From the NCBI GenBank assembly GCA_900769405.1, contig CAAGGL010000008.1:62001-126000 (forward strand): DNA of 64,000 nucleotides, given 5' to 3'. Below the pieces are notes generated by a model, which worked only from the letters and a program-made list of their open reading frames with translations, did not search any database and was not told where the DNA came from. A program made the translations under genes and the position numbers. Numbering within the stretch: the stretch's first letter is position 1; each line of letters opens with the position of its first letter. Shown piece by piece: positions 50,175 to 58,162 of the stretch. This stretch comes from an uncultured Alistipes sp. (GTDB lineage Bacteria; Bacteroidota; Bacteroidia; Bacteroidales; Rikenellaceae).

Positions 50175-52484
50175 ATGAAGAACACAATACTTCTTGTGGT
50201 GGCGACCTTGATGTGTGTCGCTACCACACTTGACGCCGTGGCTCAACGTCGCGACAAAACAACTGATACTCACCTCGTTGGTCACGTGACCGACGCCAAA
50301 ACCCACGAACATATCGCCTTCGCAACAATCGCCGTACGTGGCACAACGCTCGGTATGGCGACCAATCAGGGCGGACACTATATGCTGGCAAACGTGCCCT
50401 ACGACACCGAACTCACGGTAGTAGCTTCGTCGGTCGGATACGATCCCGTCGAGAAGGTCGTGACGCTCAAAGCGGGCAAGACCCTGGAACTCAATTTCGA
50501 ACTGCGCGAGTCGTCGGTCGAGATGGAGCAGGTGGTCGTTTCGGCCAATCGCCAGGAGTCGAACCGCAAGGAGGCACCGACCATTGTCGGTATCGTTGCG
50601 TCGGAGCTGTTCGACCGCACCTCATCGGCAAGCGTCGCCGAGGCACTCAACTACCAGCCCGGTATGCGCGTCGAGTACAGTTGTTCGAATTGCGGTTTTC
50701 CACAGTTGAGAATCAACGGTTTGGAGGGTCAATACACTCAGATTCTGCTGGATAGCCGCCCGATATTCTCGTCGCTGGCAGGCGTTTACGGCTTGGAGCA
50801 GCTGCCCGCAGGAATGATCGAGCGCGTCGAGGTGGTGCGCGGTGGTGGCTCGGCTCTCTTCGGCTCGAATGCCATTGCGGGTGTGGTGAACATCATCACC
50901 AAAGAGCCGCAGCGCAACCTGCTCTCGCTGTCGAACACCACGGGCGTAATGGAGGGCGGACTGACCGACATCTCGACCTCGCTCAACGCTGCATACGTTT
51001 CGGACGACTACCGCGCAGGTGCATACGTATTCGGTATGATCCGCGACCGCGATGCCTACGACCACAATGGTGACGGTTTCTCGGAGATCCCCACGATCAA
51101 CTCCGAGACGATCGGTTTCCGCACCTATTACAAGACCTCGGCGTACTCGAAACTGACCGCCGAATACCACCACATTCGCGAGTATCGTCGTGGTGGCGAC
51201 AACCTCGACATTCCGCCCCACGAGGCCGAGATCGCCGAGAAGACGCGCCACGGAATCAACGGCGGCGGTCTGCGATTCGACCTCTTCTCGAAGAACTATC
51301 GCCACAAGTTGAATATCTACACTTCGTTTCAGGGTATTCGTCGCAGCAGCTACTATGGCGCGGGTAAGGATCCCAACGCCTACGGTCGCACCATCGACAA
51401 CACCTTCGTGGCAGGTGCGCAGTACTCATATTCGTTCCGCAAGTTGTTGTTCCTGCCCTCGCAGCTCACTGCGGGCGTCGAGCTGAACAACACCAATCTG
51501 ATCGACCATATGACGGGTTACGACCGCCACATCAAGCAGCTCTCGCAGACCATTGGCGGCTATGTGCAGAACGAGTGGCAGAGCGAGGAGGTGAATTTTG
51601 TCATCGGTGCGCGCCTGGACAAGAACAATATGATCGAGGGCGTGATTGTCAGCCCCCGCGCCAACGTCCGCTACACTCCCGTCAAGAATCTGATTCTGCG
51701 TGCGGGTTACACGAGTGGCTACCGCGCTCCGCAAGCCTACGACGAGGATCTGCACGTTATGGCGGTTGGTGGCGAGGCGTCGCTCATCGTGCTCGACCCC
51801 GACCTGCGCCCCGAGTATTCGCACAGCGTTACCGCCTCGGCCGATATGTATGCTACGGCGGGTAAGGTGCAGTTCAACCTGCTCATCGAGGGTTTCTACA
51901 CCTCGCTCAACGACGTATTTACGCTGGTCGAGAAGCCTGCCGATGCGGCGGGTAATCAGGTGCTGATGCGCACCAATGCCGACCGTGCCGAGGTGCGCGG
52001 CGTGAACATCGAAGCCAAAGCCGCTCTCGACGCAAACAATTCACTCTCGGCCGGTTACACCTACCAGCGAAGTACCTACCGCACCCCCGTTGCGTGGAGC
52101 GAGAACGAGGCTATCCCCGCCGAGAAGAGTATGTTGCGCTCGCCCGATCACTATGGCTATGTTGGTCTGAATGCCCGCCCCGTGCGCAACTTCGACATCT
52201 CGGTCTATGGCACCTTCACGGGCCCGATGCTCGTGCCGCACTATATGCCCGACTCGGCTGACGACGTGCTCAAACGCACCCCCTCGTTCTTCGATCTGGC
52301 GGTCAAGTTGTCGTACGATATTCGACTCACGCGCAGCATTACGTTGCAGTTGAATTGTGGCGTAAAGAACGCCTTCGACGCCTTCCAGAACGATGTCGAT
52401 TTCGGAGCATTGAAGGATTCGGGCTACATCTATGGCCCTGCGGCTCCGCGTACATTCTTTGTCGGTGCGAAGTTCACGCTCTAA
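50175..52484 (+). CDS. TonB-dependent outer-membrane receptor (metal or cofactor uptake type)
   Basis: The 769-residue protein has a signal peptide (to AVAQ), a carboxypeptidase-like domain (HLVGHVTDAKTHEHIAFATI), a plug with EQVVVSANRQESNRKEAPTI, a Cys-x2-Cys segment CSNCGFPQLRINGLEG, LLDSRPIFSSLAGVYGLEQLP and VVRGGGSALFGSNAIAGVVNIITKEP, then the barrel ending GAKFTL. It is a small-ligand receptor rather than SusC, as the size (about 770) and plug motifs show. The Cys pair in the plug and the His-rich neighbour suggest a metal or metal complex as ligand. Start ATG 50175 is the only one keeping the signal peptide. Confidence 0.92.
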   Translation: MKNTILLVVATLMCVATTLDAVAQRRDKTTDTHLVGHVTDAKTHEHIAFATIAVRGTTLGMATNQGGHYMLANVPYDTELTVVASSVGYDPVEKVVTLKAGKTLELNFELRESSVEMEQVVVSANRQESNRKEAPTIVGIVASELFDRTSSASVAEALNYQPGMRVEYSCSNCGFPQLRINGLEGQYTQILLDSRPIFSSLAGVYGLEQLPAGMIERVEVVRGGGSALFGSNAIAGVVNIITKEPQRNLLSLSNTTGVMEGGLTDISTSLNAAYVSDDYRAGAYVFGMIRDRDAYDHNGDGFSEIPTINSETIGFRTYYKTSAYSKLTAEYHHIREYRRGGDNLDIPPHEAEIAEKTRHGINGGGLRFDLFSKNYRHKLNIYTSFQGIRRSSYYGAGKDPNAYGRTIDNTFVAGAQYSYSFRKLLFLPSQLTAGVELNNTNLIDHMTGYDRHIKQLSQTIGGYVQNEWQSEEVNFVIGARLDKNNMIEGVIVSPRANVRYTPVKNLILRAGYTSGYRAPQAYDEDLHVMAVGGEASLIVLDPDLRPEYSHSVTASADMYATAGKVQFNLLIEGFYTSLNDVFTLVEKPADAAGNQVLMRTNADRAEVRGVNIEAKAALDANNSLSAGYTYQRSTYRTPVAWSENEAIPAEKSMLRSPDHYGYVGLNARPVRNFDISVYGTFTGPMLVPHYMPDSADDVLKRTPSFFDLAVKLSYDIRLTRSITLQLNCGVKNAFDAFQNDVDFGALKDSGYIYGPAAPRTFFVGAKFTL

Positions 52485-52505
52485 GCCGCCACGCCCGACA
52501 AAAGA

Positions 52506-52537
52506 AGAGCCTGCTCCGCGATTGGGGCAGGCTCTTT
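52506..52537. terminator. Bidirectional terminator between the receptor and ruvB
   Basis: AAGAGCCTGCTCC (52506-52518) pairs with GGGGCAGGCTCTT (52525-52537) with one wobble or mismatch; T-rich on both sides. Confidence 0.85.
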
Positions 52538-52541
52538 TATT

Positions 52542-53555
52542 TTAGAAGAGGCTCTCTTGTGCCGAGGGCGGCATCGCTCCGATATGGCGATAGGCCTGCT
52601 CGGTAGCCTCGCGACCGCGTGGAGTGCGTTTGAGGAAACCCTCCTTAATCAGGAACGGCTCATAGACCTCCTCGATCGTACCCGCCTCCTCGCCAACAGC
52701 CGTAGCGATGGTATTCAGACCAACGGGTCCGCCGCCGAACTTCTGGATGATGGTCGCCAGAATCTTGTTGTCCATATGATCCAATCCACGCGAGTCGATA
52801 TTGAGTGCCGACAGCGCAATACGGGTGATTTCCAGATTGATACGACCACCACCCTTGACCATCGCGAAGTCCCTCACGCGACGCAGCAGCGCATTGGCAA
52901 TTCGCGGTGTACCGCGACTGCGCATAGCGATCTCGATCGACGCATCGTCATCAATGGGCACATCGAGAATCCTCGCCGAGCGGCGCACGATACCCGCCAG
53001 CACGCGCGTATCGTAGTACTCCAAGTGGCAGTTGATACCGAAGCGGGCACGCAGGGGCGAGGTGAGCAGACCGCTACGAGTCGTCGCTCCGATCAGCGTG
53101 AAGGGAGCCAGCTCGATCTGAATCGAGCGTGCCGAAGGTCCTTTATCGAGTACGATATCGATCTTGAAGTCCTCCATCGCCGAGTAGAGATACTCCTCAA
53201 CAATCGGGCTAAGGCGGTGAATCTCATCGATAAAGAGCACATCGCCCTCGTTGAGATTGGTCAGCAGACCCGCCAGATCACCCGGCTTGTCGAGCACGGG
53301 GCCCGAGGTCATTTTGAGTTGCGAGCCCATCTCGTTGGCGATGATACCCGCCAGCGTGGTCTTGCCCAAACCCGGAGGACCGTGCAACAGCACGTGGTCG
53401 AGCGACTCGCCACGCATCAGCGCCGCGCGAATGAAGATGTGGAGGTTCTCGACGATCTTCTCCTGACCCGCGAAGTTGGACAGCTCCTGCGGTCGGATAC
53501 GGTTCTCGAACTCCAAATCGCTCTCGATATTTCTCATATTGCGATCTACGCCCAT
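52542..53555 (-). CDS. ruvB: Holliday junction branch-migration helicase RuvB
   Basis: The 337-residue AAA+ protein has LLHGPPGLGKTTLAGIIANEM (Walker A), VLFIDEIHRLSPIVEEYLYSAMED (Walker B), TLIGATTRSGLLTSPLRARFG (sensor 1/arginine finger region) and the winged-helix end NTIATAVGEEAGTIEEVYEPFLIKEGFLKRTPRGR. RuvB forms hexamers that drive branch migration with RuvA, which is not in the window. Starts at 53555 or 53537 are possible. Downstream, a bidirectional terminator separates it from the receptor gene. Confidence 0.97.
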   Translation of the reverse strand: MGVDRNMRNIESDLEFENRIRPQELSNFAGQEKIVENLHIFIRAALMRGESLDHVLLHGPPGLGKTTLAGIIANEMGSQLKMTSGPVLDKPGDLAGLLTNLNEGDVLFIDEIHRLSPIVEEYLYSAMEDFKIDIVLDKGPSARSIQIELAPFTLIGATTRSGLLTSPLRARFGINCHLEYYDTRVLAGIVRRSARILDVPIDDDASIEIAMRSRGTPRIANALLRRVRDFAMVKGGGRINLEITRIALSALNIDSRGLDHMDNKILATIIQKFGGGPVGLNTIATAVGEEAGTIEEVYEPFLIKEGFLKRTPRGREATEQAYRHIGAMPPSAQESLF

Positions 53556-53579
53556 AACATTCTCTTCAATTTGTGATTA

Positions 53580-53587
53580 CAAATATA
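53580..53587 (-). promoter_or_regulatory. Putative -7 box of ruvB
   Basis: Minus-strand TATATTTG; a TTTG lies too close (12 bases) and none is found at 19-21. Confidence 0.4.
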
Positions 53588-53620
53588 GCGATTTTCGGTC
53601 AAACCCTCACGCCCGCACAC

Positions 53621-53655
53621 AAAAAAACGGAGAGCCTTTCGAAAAAAGCCCTCCG
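53621..53655 (-). terminator. Terminator after the sigma-factor and small ORF unit
   Basis: On the minus strand CGGAG pairs with CTCCG, with more imperfect pairing inside, then seven Ts (53621-53627). Confidence 0.7.
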
Positions 53656-53675
53656 CCCTCATCAAAATTAACCCT

Positions 53676-53807
53676 CTACTTTGCTCCGAAAATCTCGCTC
53701 AACAGCGTGTCGATATAGAGTAACTCGTAGTCACCACATATCACCTCGTCGAGCAGCAGACTATCATCATCGTGTAGTTTTTCGTTTAGTTTGTCGAATT
53801 CATCCAT
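53676..53807 (-). CDS. Small acidic ORF (43 residues) downstream of the ECF sigma factor
   Basis: An open frame begins at ATG 53805-53807 (or 53819, giving 47 residues) and ends at TAG 53676. The product starts MDEFDKLNEKLHDDD and ends SEIFGAK; it is strongly acidic and looks helical. It lies 71 bases after the sigma-factor stop on the same strand and is followed by a terminator, so it is probably the second cistron. It has no membrane segment, so it is not a typical anti-sigma factor. Function unknown; a small regulator of the sigma factor is only a guess. Confidence 0.5.
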   Translation of the reverse strand: MDEFDKLNEKLHDDDSLLLDEVICGDYELLYIDTLLSEIFGAK

Positions 53808-53831
53808 AGGCACACACATAATCAATCTAAG

Positions 53832-53849
53832 GTTTGGTACTTACCAAAC
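53832..53849. repeat. Palindrome after the sigma-factor stop
   Basis: GTTTGGTA, CT, TACCAAAC: a perfect 8-bp dyad with a 2-base centre in the gap between the sigma gene and the small ORF. It shares GTTTGG/CCAAAC with the hairpin upstream of the sigma gene at 54637-54658. Confidence 0.5.
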
Positions 53850-53878
53850 GGAGGATGTGCGCCGTTTATTGTGCAAGT

Positions 53879-54463
53879 TTAGCTCAAAATGATATTTTTT
53901 TCGCGCATCATCTTGCGGAGGTTGATCAGCGCATAGCGCATACGACCCAGAGCGGTGTTGATACCAACGCCCGTAGTTTCGGCTATCTCCTTGAAACTCA
54001 ATCCCGAATAGTAGCGCATCATCACCACTTCGCGCTGCTCGTCGGGCAGTTCGGCCACCATCGCGCGAATCTGCTCGCTGATCTGACCATCGACAATATC
54101 GTCCTCGACGGTACGCTCCGAGAAGCGCATCGTATTCAGCAAATCGAAACCTGCATCGGCCTCGTTCACCTTGCCCGACTGTTTGAGCTGGCGGAAATGG
54201 TCGATCACCTGATTGTGCGCAATGCGCAGCACCCACGACAGAAACTTGCCGTTCTCGACGTAACGGCCGCTGTCGATCGTGCGAATAACCTTAATAAAAG
54301 TATCTTGGAAGATATCATCGGCAACATCACGATCCTTCACCAGCATACGGATATAATCCGTCACGCGGCGACGATGTTTTTCGATGAGTTGCGAGATTGC
54401 ACTCTGATCACCCGAAAGATAACTATTAAGTAATTGCTGGTCACTTAATAACTGTACATTCAT
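53879..54463 (-). CDS. ECF-type RNA polymerase sigma factor
   Basis: The 194-residue protein has region 2 (QLIEKHRRRVTDYIRMLVKDRDVADDIFQDTFIKVIR, then FLSWVLRIAHNQVIDHFR) and region 4 (ELPDEQREVVMMRYYSGLSFKEIAETTGVGINTALGRMRYALINLRKMM) of the sigma-70 family. No transmembrane anti-sigma gene follows, unlike SusC/FecR-type systems; a 43-residue ORF does. It probably directs transcription of a small regulon. A partly matching minus-strand promoter (TAAGTTTG, 54555-54562) lies about 90 bases upstream. Confidence 0.93.
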   Translation of the reverse strand: MNVQLLSDQQLLNSYLSGDQSAISQLIEKHRRRVTDYIRMLVKDRDVADDIFQDTFIKVIRTIDSGRYVENGKFLSWVLRIAHNQVIDHFRQLKQSGKVNEADAGFDLLNTMRFSERTVEDDIVDGQISEQIRAMVAELPDEQREVVMMRYYSGLSFKEIAETTGVGINTALGRMRYALINLRKMMREKNIILS

Positions 54464-54636
54464 ACCCTTCCTAATTTATTGGTTTAGAGTAGAATTTTTC
54501 GATAGGCAATCAGATTTTAGAGTTAATAATTGTTCGTTTTCGAGTGCAAGATAGCAAACTTAATCGGTTTTTGCAAATTGCGACCAATTTTTTTGCCACT
54601 TATTACCATTCGATACGACTTTTCGTACAAAATATA

Positions 54637-54658
54637 TGCCAAACATTGACGTTTGGCA
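54637..54658 (-). terminator. Hairpin between the aminotransferase and sigma-factor genes
   Basis: TGCCAAAC (54637-54644) pairs with GTTTGGCA (54651-54658) around a 6-base loop. It follows the aminotransferase stop by 17 bases and is followed on the minus strand by TATATTTTG, so it is a weak terminator. The same hexamer core recurs at 53832-53849. The rest of 54464-54675 holds only the possible sigma promoter. Confidence 0.5.
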
Positions 54659-54675
54659 CACATTTTTCTTTTTTG

Positions 54676-55872
54676 TCAGTCTAAGCGATCCAAGCACCCG
54701 CGAATGATCTCGCAGCACTCCTCGATCTCCGCCTCCGAAATGGTCAACGGCGGCGAAATGCGGAACGCCGTGTCGCAATACAGGAACCAATCGCTCATCA
54801 CGCCAGCCTCCTTGAAGAGTTCCATCAGTCGGTACAACTTCTCGGGCGTACCCAGCTCCACCGCCAACAACAGACCGCCGCGACGGATCTCGCGCACCTG
54901 CCTATGATCGGTCAGCAGTCGCTCGAACATCGCGCCCTTAGCCTCGGCTTTGTGGTGCAGATCGTTCTCCACGATGTAGTTCAGTGCCGCCAGACCTGCC
55001 GCACAGCAGACGGGGTGACCGCCAAAGGTGGTAATGTGTCCCAGCACGGGCGAGTGGCTCAGCGAGGACATAATCTCCGAACTCGACACGAACGCTCCGA
55101 GCGGCATACCGCCACCCAGCGCCTTAGCCAAGCATATAACATCGGGCGTAACGCCATATTTCACGCAGGCGAAGATCTCGCCCGTACGACCGAAACCGGT
55201 CTGTATCTCATCGAAAATCAGCAGCGCACCCACCTCGTCGCAACGCTTGCGCAGCGCTTCGAGGAATCCCTCTCGGGGCAGACGCACACCCGCCTCACCC
55301 TGCACCGGCTCGACCAGAACGGCAGCCGTGCGCTCGGTAATGCGGCCAAGTTGCTCGAAATCGTTGAACTCCAACGACTGCACATCGGGCAGCAACGGAC
55401 GGAAGGCAGCCTTCCACTCCTCGCCCTCGGGCGTACCCATCATACTCATCGCGCCGTGAGTCGAGCCGTGGTAGGCTCTGCGGAACGAGATCAGTTCGGT
55501 GCGTCCCGTATATCGTTTAGCCAATTTCAGCGCTCCCTCGACAGCCTCGGCACCCGAATTGAGAAAATAGACGCTCTCCAACTTTTCGGGCAGCAGCTCT
55601 GCAATGCGCTTGGCATACTCCACCTGCGGAGCCTCGACCAGCTCGCCATAGACCATCACGTGCATATAGCGTGCGGCCTGCTGCTGCACAGCCTCGACCA
55701 CCACGGGGTTGCAATGCCCCACATTGCTGACCGACACACCCGCCACCAGATCGTAGTAGCGTTTACCCTCGGGCGTATAGAAGCACGAGCCCTCGGCGCG
55801 CTCCACCTCGACCAGCATAGGCGACGGCGAGGTCTGAGCCACGTGTTGCAAGAATTGTTTACGCAGTATCAT
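54676..55872 (-). CDS. Class III aminotransferase (acetylornithine aminotransferase-like)
   Basis: The 398-residue PLP enzyme has YYDLVAGVSVSNVGHCNP, VYFLNSGAEAVEGALKLAKRYTGR (PLP phosphate region), LLIFDEIQTGFGRTGEIFAC and the Schiff-base lysine in DVICLAKALGGGMPLGAFVSS, and ends with RISPPLTISEAEIEECCEII. These fit ArgD/4-aminobutyrate/ornithine aminotransferases. No arginine genes lie near, so the substrate is open. The next gene upstream, a SpoU methyltransferase, ends nine bases before its start. Confidence 0.9.
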   Translation of the reverse strand: MILRKQFLQHVAQTSPSPMLVEVERAEGSCFYTPEGKRYYDLVAGVSVSNVGHCNPVVVEAVQQQAARYMHVMVYGELVEAPQVEYAKRIAELLPEKLESVYFLNSGAEAVEGALKLAKRYTGRTELISFRRAYHGSTHGAMSMMGTPEGEEWKAAFRPLLPDVQSLEFNDFEQLGRITERTAAVLVEPVQGEAGVRLPREGFLEALRKRCDEVGALLIFDEIQTGFGRTGEIFACVKYGVTPDVICLAKALGGGMPLGAFVSSSEIMSSLSHSPVLGHITTFGGHPVCCAAGLAALNYIVENDLHHKAEAKGAMFERLLTDHRQVREIRRGGLLLAVELGTPEKLYRLMELFKEAGVMSDWFLYCDTAFRISPPLTISEAEIEECCEIIRGCLDRLD

Positions 55873-55881
55873 TGATTATTG

Positions 55882-56622
55882 TTATTTTGCGGGTTGGGGT
55901 GTTTTGAAGATCGGCGTATCGGGGAATTTACGATTGAGCACCCCGAACGGATCGCGCGCCGACGACATCAACCATCGGAAATAGAGCTCGGCACGTTCGC
56001 GCTCCGAAAGGCGCCAATCACCAACCGCCGCGCGCATACGCTGCGACAATATATATATTAGTATGGCTGCCGAGGCCGACACATTGAGGCTCTCGACCAT
56101 TCCGCACATCGGAATACGCACGAATTCGTCAGCCGCCTCGATCACCTCGTCGCTGATACCCTTATCCTCCGTACCGAACACCAGCGCGAACTTACCCTTC
56201 GCAACATCGAACGTCTCGGGCGACGAATCACCGCGATGGGGTGTCGTAGCCACGATGCGATAACCGTCAGCACGCAGCGCCTCGATAGCCTCGGCGGTCG
56301 AGTGGTGGCGATGCAGATCGATCCACTTATCCGTACCGCGCACGATATTCAGGTTGGGATTGAACTTGCAACGATCCTCGATCGTATGGATATCCTGCAC
56401 ACCGAATGCCTCGCAGTGGCGCACCAGAGCGCTGGCGTTCTGCGCGTGATAGGTATTCTCCATACATATAGTCATATAGCGGGTGCGGCTGTCGAGCGTG
56501 CGATTAAGCACCTCGTCGCGCTCTTCGGTGATGAAGTCGCGCAGATAGGCAATACGCTCGGCATACCATTCGTCCGAGCGACCAGCCGAGTCGAGCAGCC
56601 ACTTACTTTCGATATTTTTCAT
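55882..56622 (-). CDS. SpoU-family tRNA/rRNA 2'-O-methyltransferase (TrmH-like)
   Basis: The 246-residue protein has the SPOUT fold knot: ICMENTYHAQNASALVRHCEAFGVQDIHTIE near residue 55 (motif 1 with the catalytic Asn-Ala-Ser-Ala), GKFALVFGTEDKGISDEVIEAAD (motif 2) and RIPMCGMVESLNVSASAAILIY (motif 3). It is most like TrmH (tRNA Gm18) but the C-terminal extension WLMSSARDPFGVLNRKFPD is longer than usual. Its start overlaps the rsgA stop by 20 bases. Confidence 0.9.
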   Translation of the reverse strand: MKNIESKWLLDSAGRSDEWYAERIAYLRDFITEERDEVLNRTLDSRTRYMTICMENTYHAQNASALVRHCEAFGVQDIHTIEDRCKFNPNLNIVRGTDKWIDLHRHHSTAEAIEALRADGYRIVATTPHRGDSSPETFDVAKGKFALVFGTEDKGISDEVIEAADEFVRIPMCGMVESLNVSASAAILIYILSQRMRAAVGDWRLSERERAELYFRWLMSSARDPFGVLNRKFPDTPIFKTPQPAK

Positions 56623-57529
56623 CTTCGTCCAAAATTTTCAGATAACTTTCGTAGCGTTCGACCGCAATGCGACCCTCCTTAACCGCCTCAACCACAGCAC
56701 AACGCGGCTCGTGAGTATGGGTGCAGTTATAGAATTGGCAACCCTCCGCCTCGCGCATCATCTCAGGGAAGTAGTGCCACAGCTCCTCGTCGGCAATATC
56801 GATCAGACCGAAGCCCTTGATACCCGGTGTGTCGATCACCGCGCCACCCGACGGCAGGGGATACATCTGCGAGAAGGTGGTGGTGTGCTTACCCTTCTGG
56901 TGCGCCTCCGAGATTGCGCCCGTGCGGATATCGATCGAGGGCTCAACGGCACCTACGAGCGTCGATTTACCCACACCCGAGTTGCCCGAAACGAGCGTTG
57001 TGCGACCCGCCAGCAGCTCGCGCACCTCATCGACTCCCTCGCCCGAGGTTGCCGAGCACTCGATAATGCGGTAGCCCGCCAGCGTATATATCTGCTTGAA
57101 CGCCGCGAGCATCTCAGGCTCGGTACGCGCCAAGTCGATCTTATTCAGTACGATAGTTGCGGGCACGCGGTAGGCCTCGCACGTCACCAGAAAGCGGTCG
57201 ATAAACTCCACGTTGGTCGTGGGCGAAAAGAGTGTCGCCACCAACATCGCCTGATCGATATTCGCGGCAATGATGTGCGACTCCTTCGACAGATTCGACG
57301 CGCGGCGAATGATATAGTTGCGGCGCTGCGCGATCTCCTCAATGAGCCAGCCGCCCGTCTGGTCGCACTCGCACTCCACGCGGTCACCAACGACAACGGG
57401 CGAGGTCGAGCGCACGCCTTTCAAGCGCAAACGACCGCGAACACGACAGCGCAACTGCTCGCCTCCGTCGCTCAGAACATCGTACCAACTACCCGTAGCA
57501 CGAATCACTACGCCCTCGACTCTACTCAT
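56603..57529 (-). CDS. rsgA: Small-ribosomal-subunit GTPase RsgA
   Basis: From ATG 57529 the protein has 308 residues: an OB-fold (VEGVVIRATGSWYDVL...RCRVRGRLRL), a circularly permuted GTPase domain with NKID (G4), GNSGVGKSTLVGAV (G1) and DTPGIKGFGL (G3), and a zinc-binding end CQFYNCTHTHEPRCAV. It aids late 30S assembly. Longer starts at 57541 and 57559 overlap cvpA more; 57529 keeps an 8-base overlap. The cluster cvpA-rsgA-spoU-aminotransferase appears to be one transcript. Confidence 0.95.
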   Translation of the reverse strand: MSRVEGVVIRATGSWYDVLSDGGEQLRCRVRGRLRLKGVRSTSPVVVGDRVECECDQTGGWLIEEIAQRRNYIIRRASNLSKESHIIAANIDQAMLVATLFSPTTNVEFIDRFLVTCEAYRVPATIVLNKIDLARTEPEMLAAFKQIYTLAGYRIIECSATSGEGVDEVRELLAGRTTLVSGNSGVGKSTLVGAVEPSIDIRTGAISEAHQKGKHTTTFSQMYPLPSGGAVIDTPGIKGFGLIDIADEELWHYFPEMMREAEGCQFYNCTHTHEPRCAVVEAVKEGRIAVERYESYLKILDEDEKYRK

Positions 57530-58070
57530 CGCTTGCGTCATTAACGGTTTGTTCCTCAACCTTTTCCATAGCAGCCGCCTTCATCGCCTTCACCTGCTCG
57601 CGCACGTGGTCGAACAGCGGGAAAATCTTAGTCGAGAAGTTGCGCAGGGGCGTATATGCTCGCGACGATTCGATTCGCTCCTTGCTGATCAGCGCATTGT
57701 TTACATTCACCGAGTCGATAGCCGCGATGATCAGGCTCGCCACGATAGCCGATTTGAGCAGCGACACTCCCGCGCCCAGCAGCGCATCGAAGATACCCAA
57801 GCCCGTCATACGGAACACACCGCGCAACAGACGACTACCCACGGCAATTACGATGATCGTCACGGCGAGCACCGTGATGAATCCCGCCACCGAGGCCTCG
57901 GCGCCGTGCATACCGAACCAAATACCCACGCGCTCGGCCTGACGGAATGCCAGCCACACGCCGATTACCAAACCTGCAATACCGCCAATCTGCACCAACA
58001 GGCCGTCGCGGATACCCTCATAAACGGCCCACGCGGCGATGATCAACAGAATAATATCGATGATATTCAT
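57522..58070 (-). CDS. cvpA: CvpA family membrane protein
   Basis: The 182-residue protein has four N-terminal membrane segments beginning MNIIDIILLIIAAWAVYEGIRDGLLVQIGGIAGLVIGVWLAF and then GFITVLAVTIIVIAVGSRLLRGVFRMTGLGIFDALLGAGVSLLKSAIVASLII, and a basic helical tail. CvpA-type proteins are linked to envelope homeostasis and colicin V export, but the biochemical role is unknown. It begins the minus-strand cluster with rsgA, overlapping by 8 bases. Confidence 0.92.
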   Translation of the reverse strand: MNIIDIILLIIAAWAVYEGIRDGLLVQIGGIAGLVIGVWLAFRQAERVGIWFGMHGAEASVAGFITVLAVTIIVIAVGSRLLRGVFRMTGLGIFDALLGAGVSLLKSAIVASLIIAAIDSVNVNNALISKERIESSRAYTPLRNFSTKIFPLFDHVREQVKAMKAAAMEKVEEQTVNDASDE

Positions 58071-58110
58071 TTGTCAAAAATGGTTTACTATTTGTTGTTT
58101 TGAGCACGAA

Positions 58111-58143
58111 TTTAGCATTTTTTTTCGTTTATTCATATATTTG
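58111..58143 (+). promoter_or_regulatory. Putative promoter of the GH2 gene
   Basis: TATATTTG (58136-58143) is exact; TTTA (58111-58114) 21 bases upstream is close to TTTG. It ends 19 bases before the chosen ATG. Confidence 0.5.
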
Positions 58144-58162
58144 TTGTGCAAAAAGAATTACT

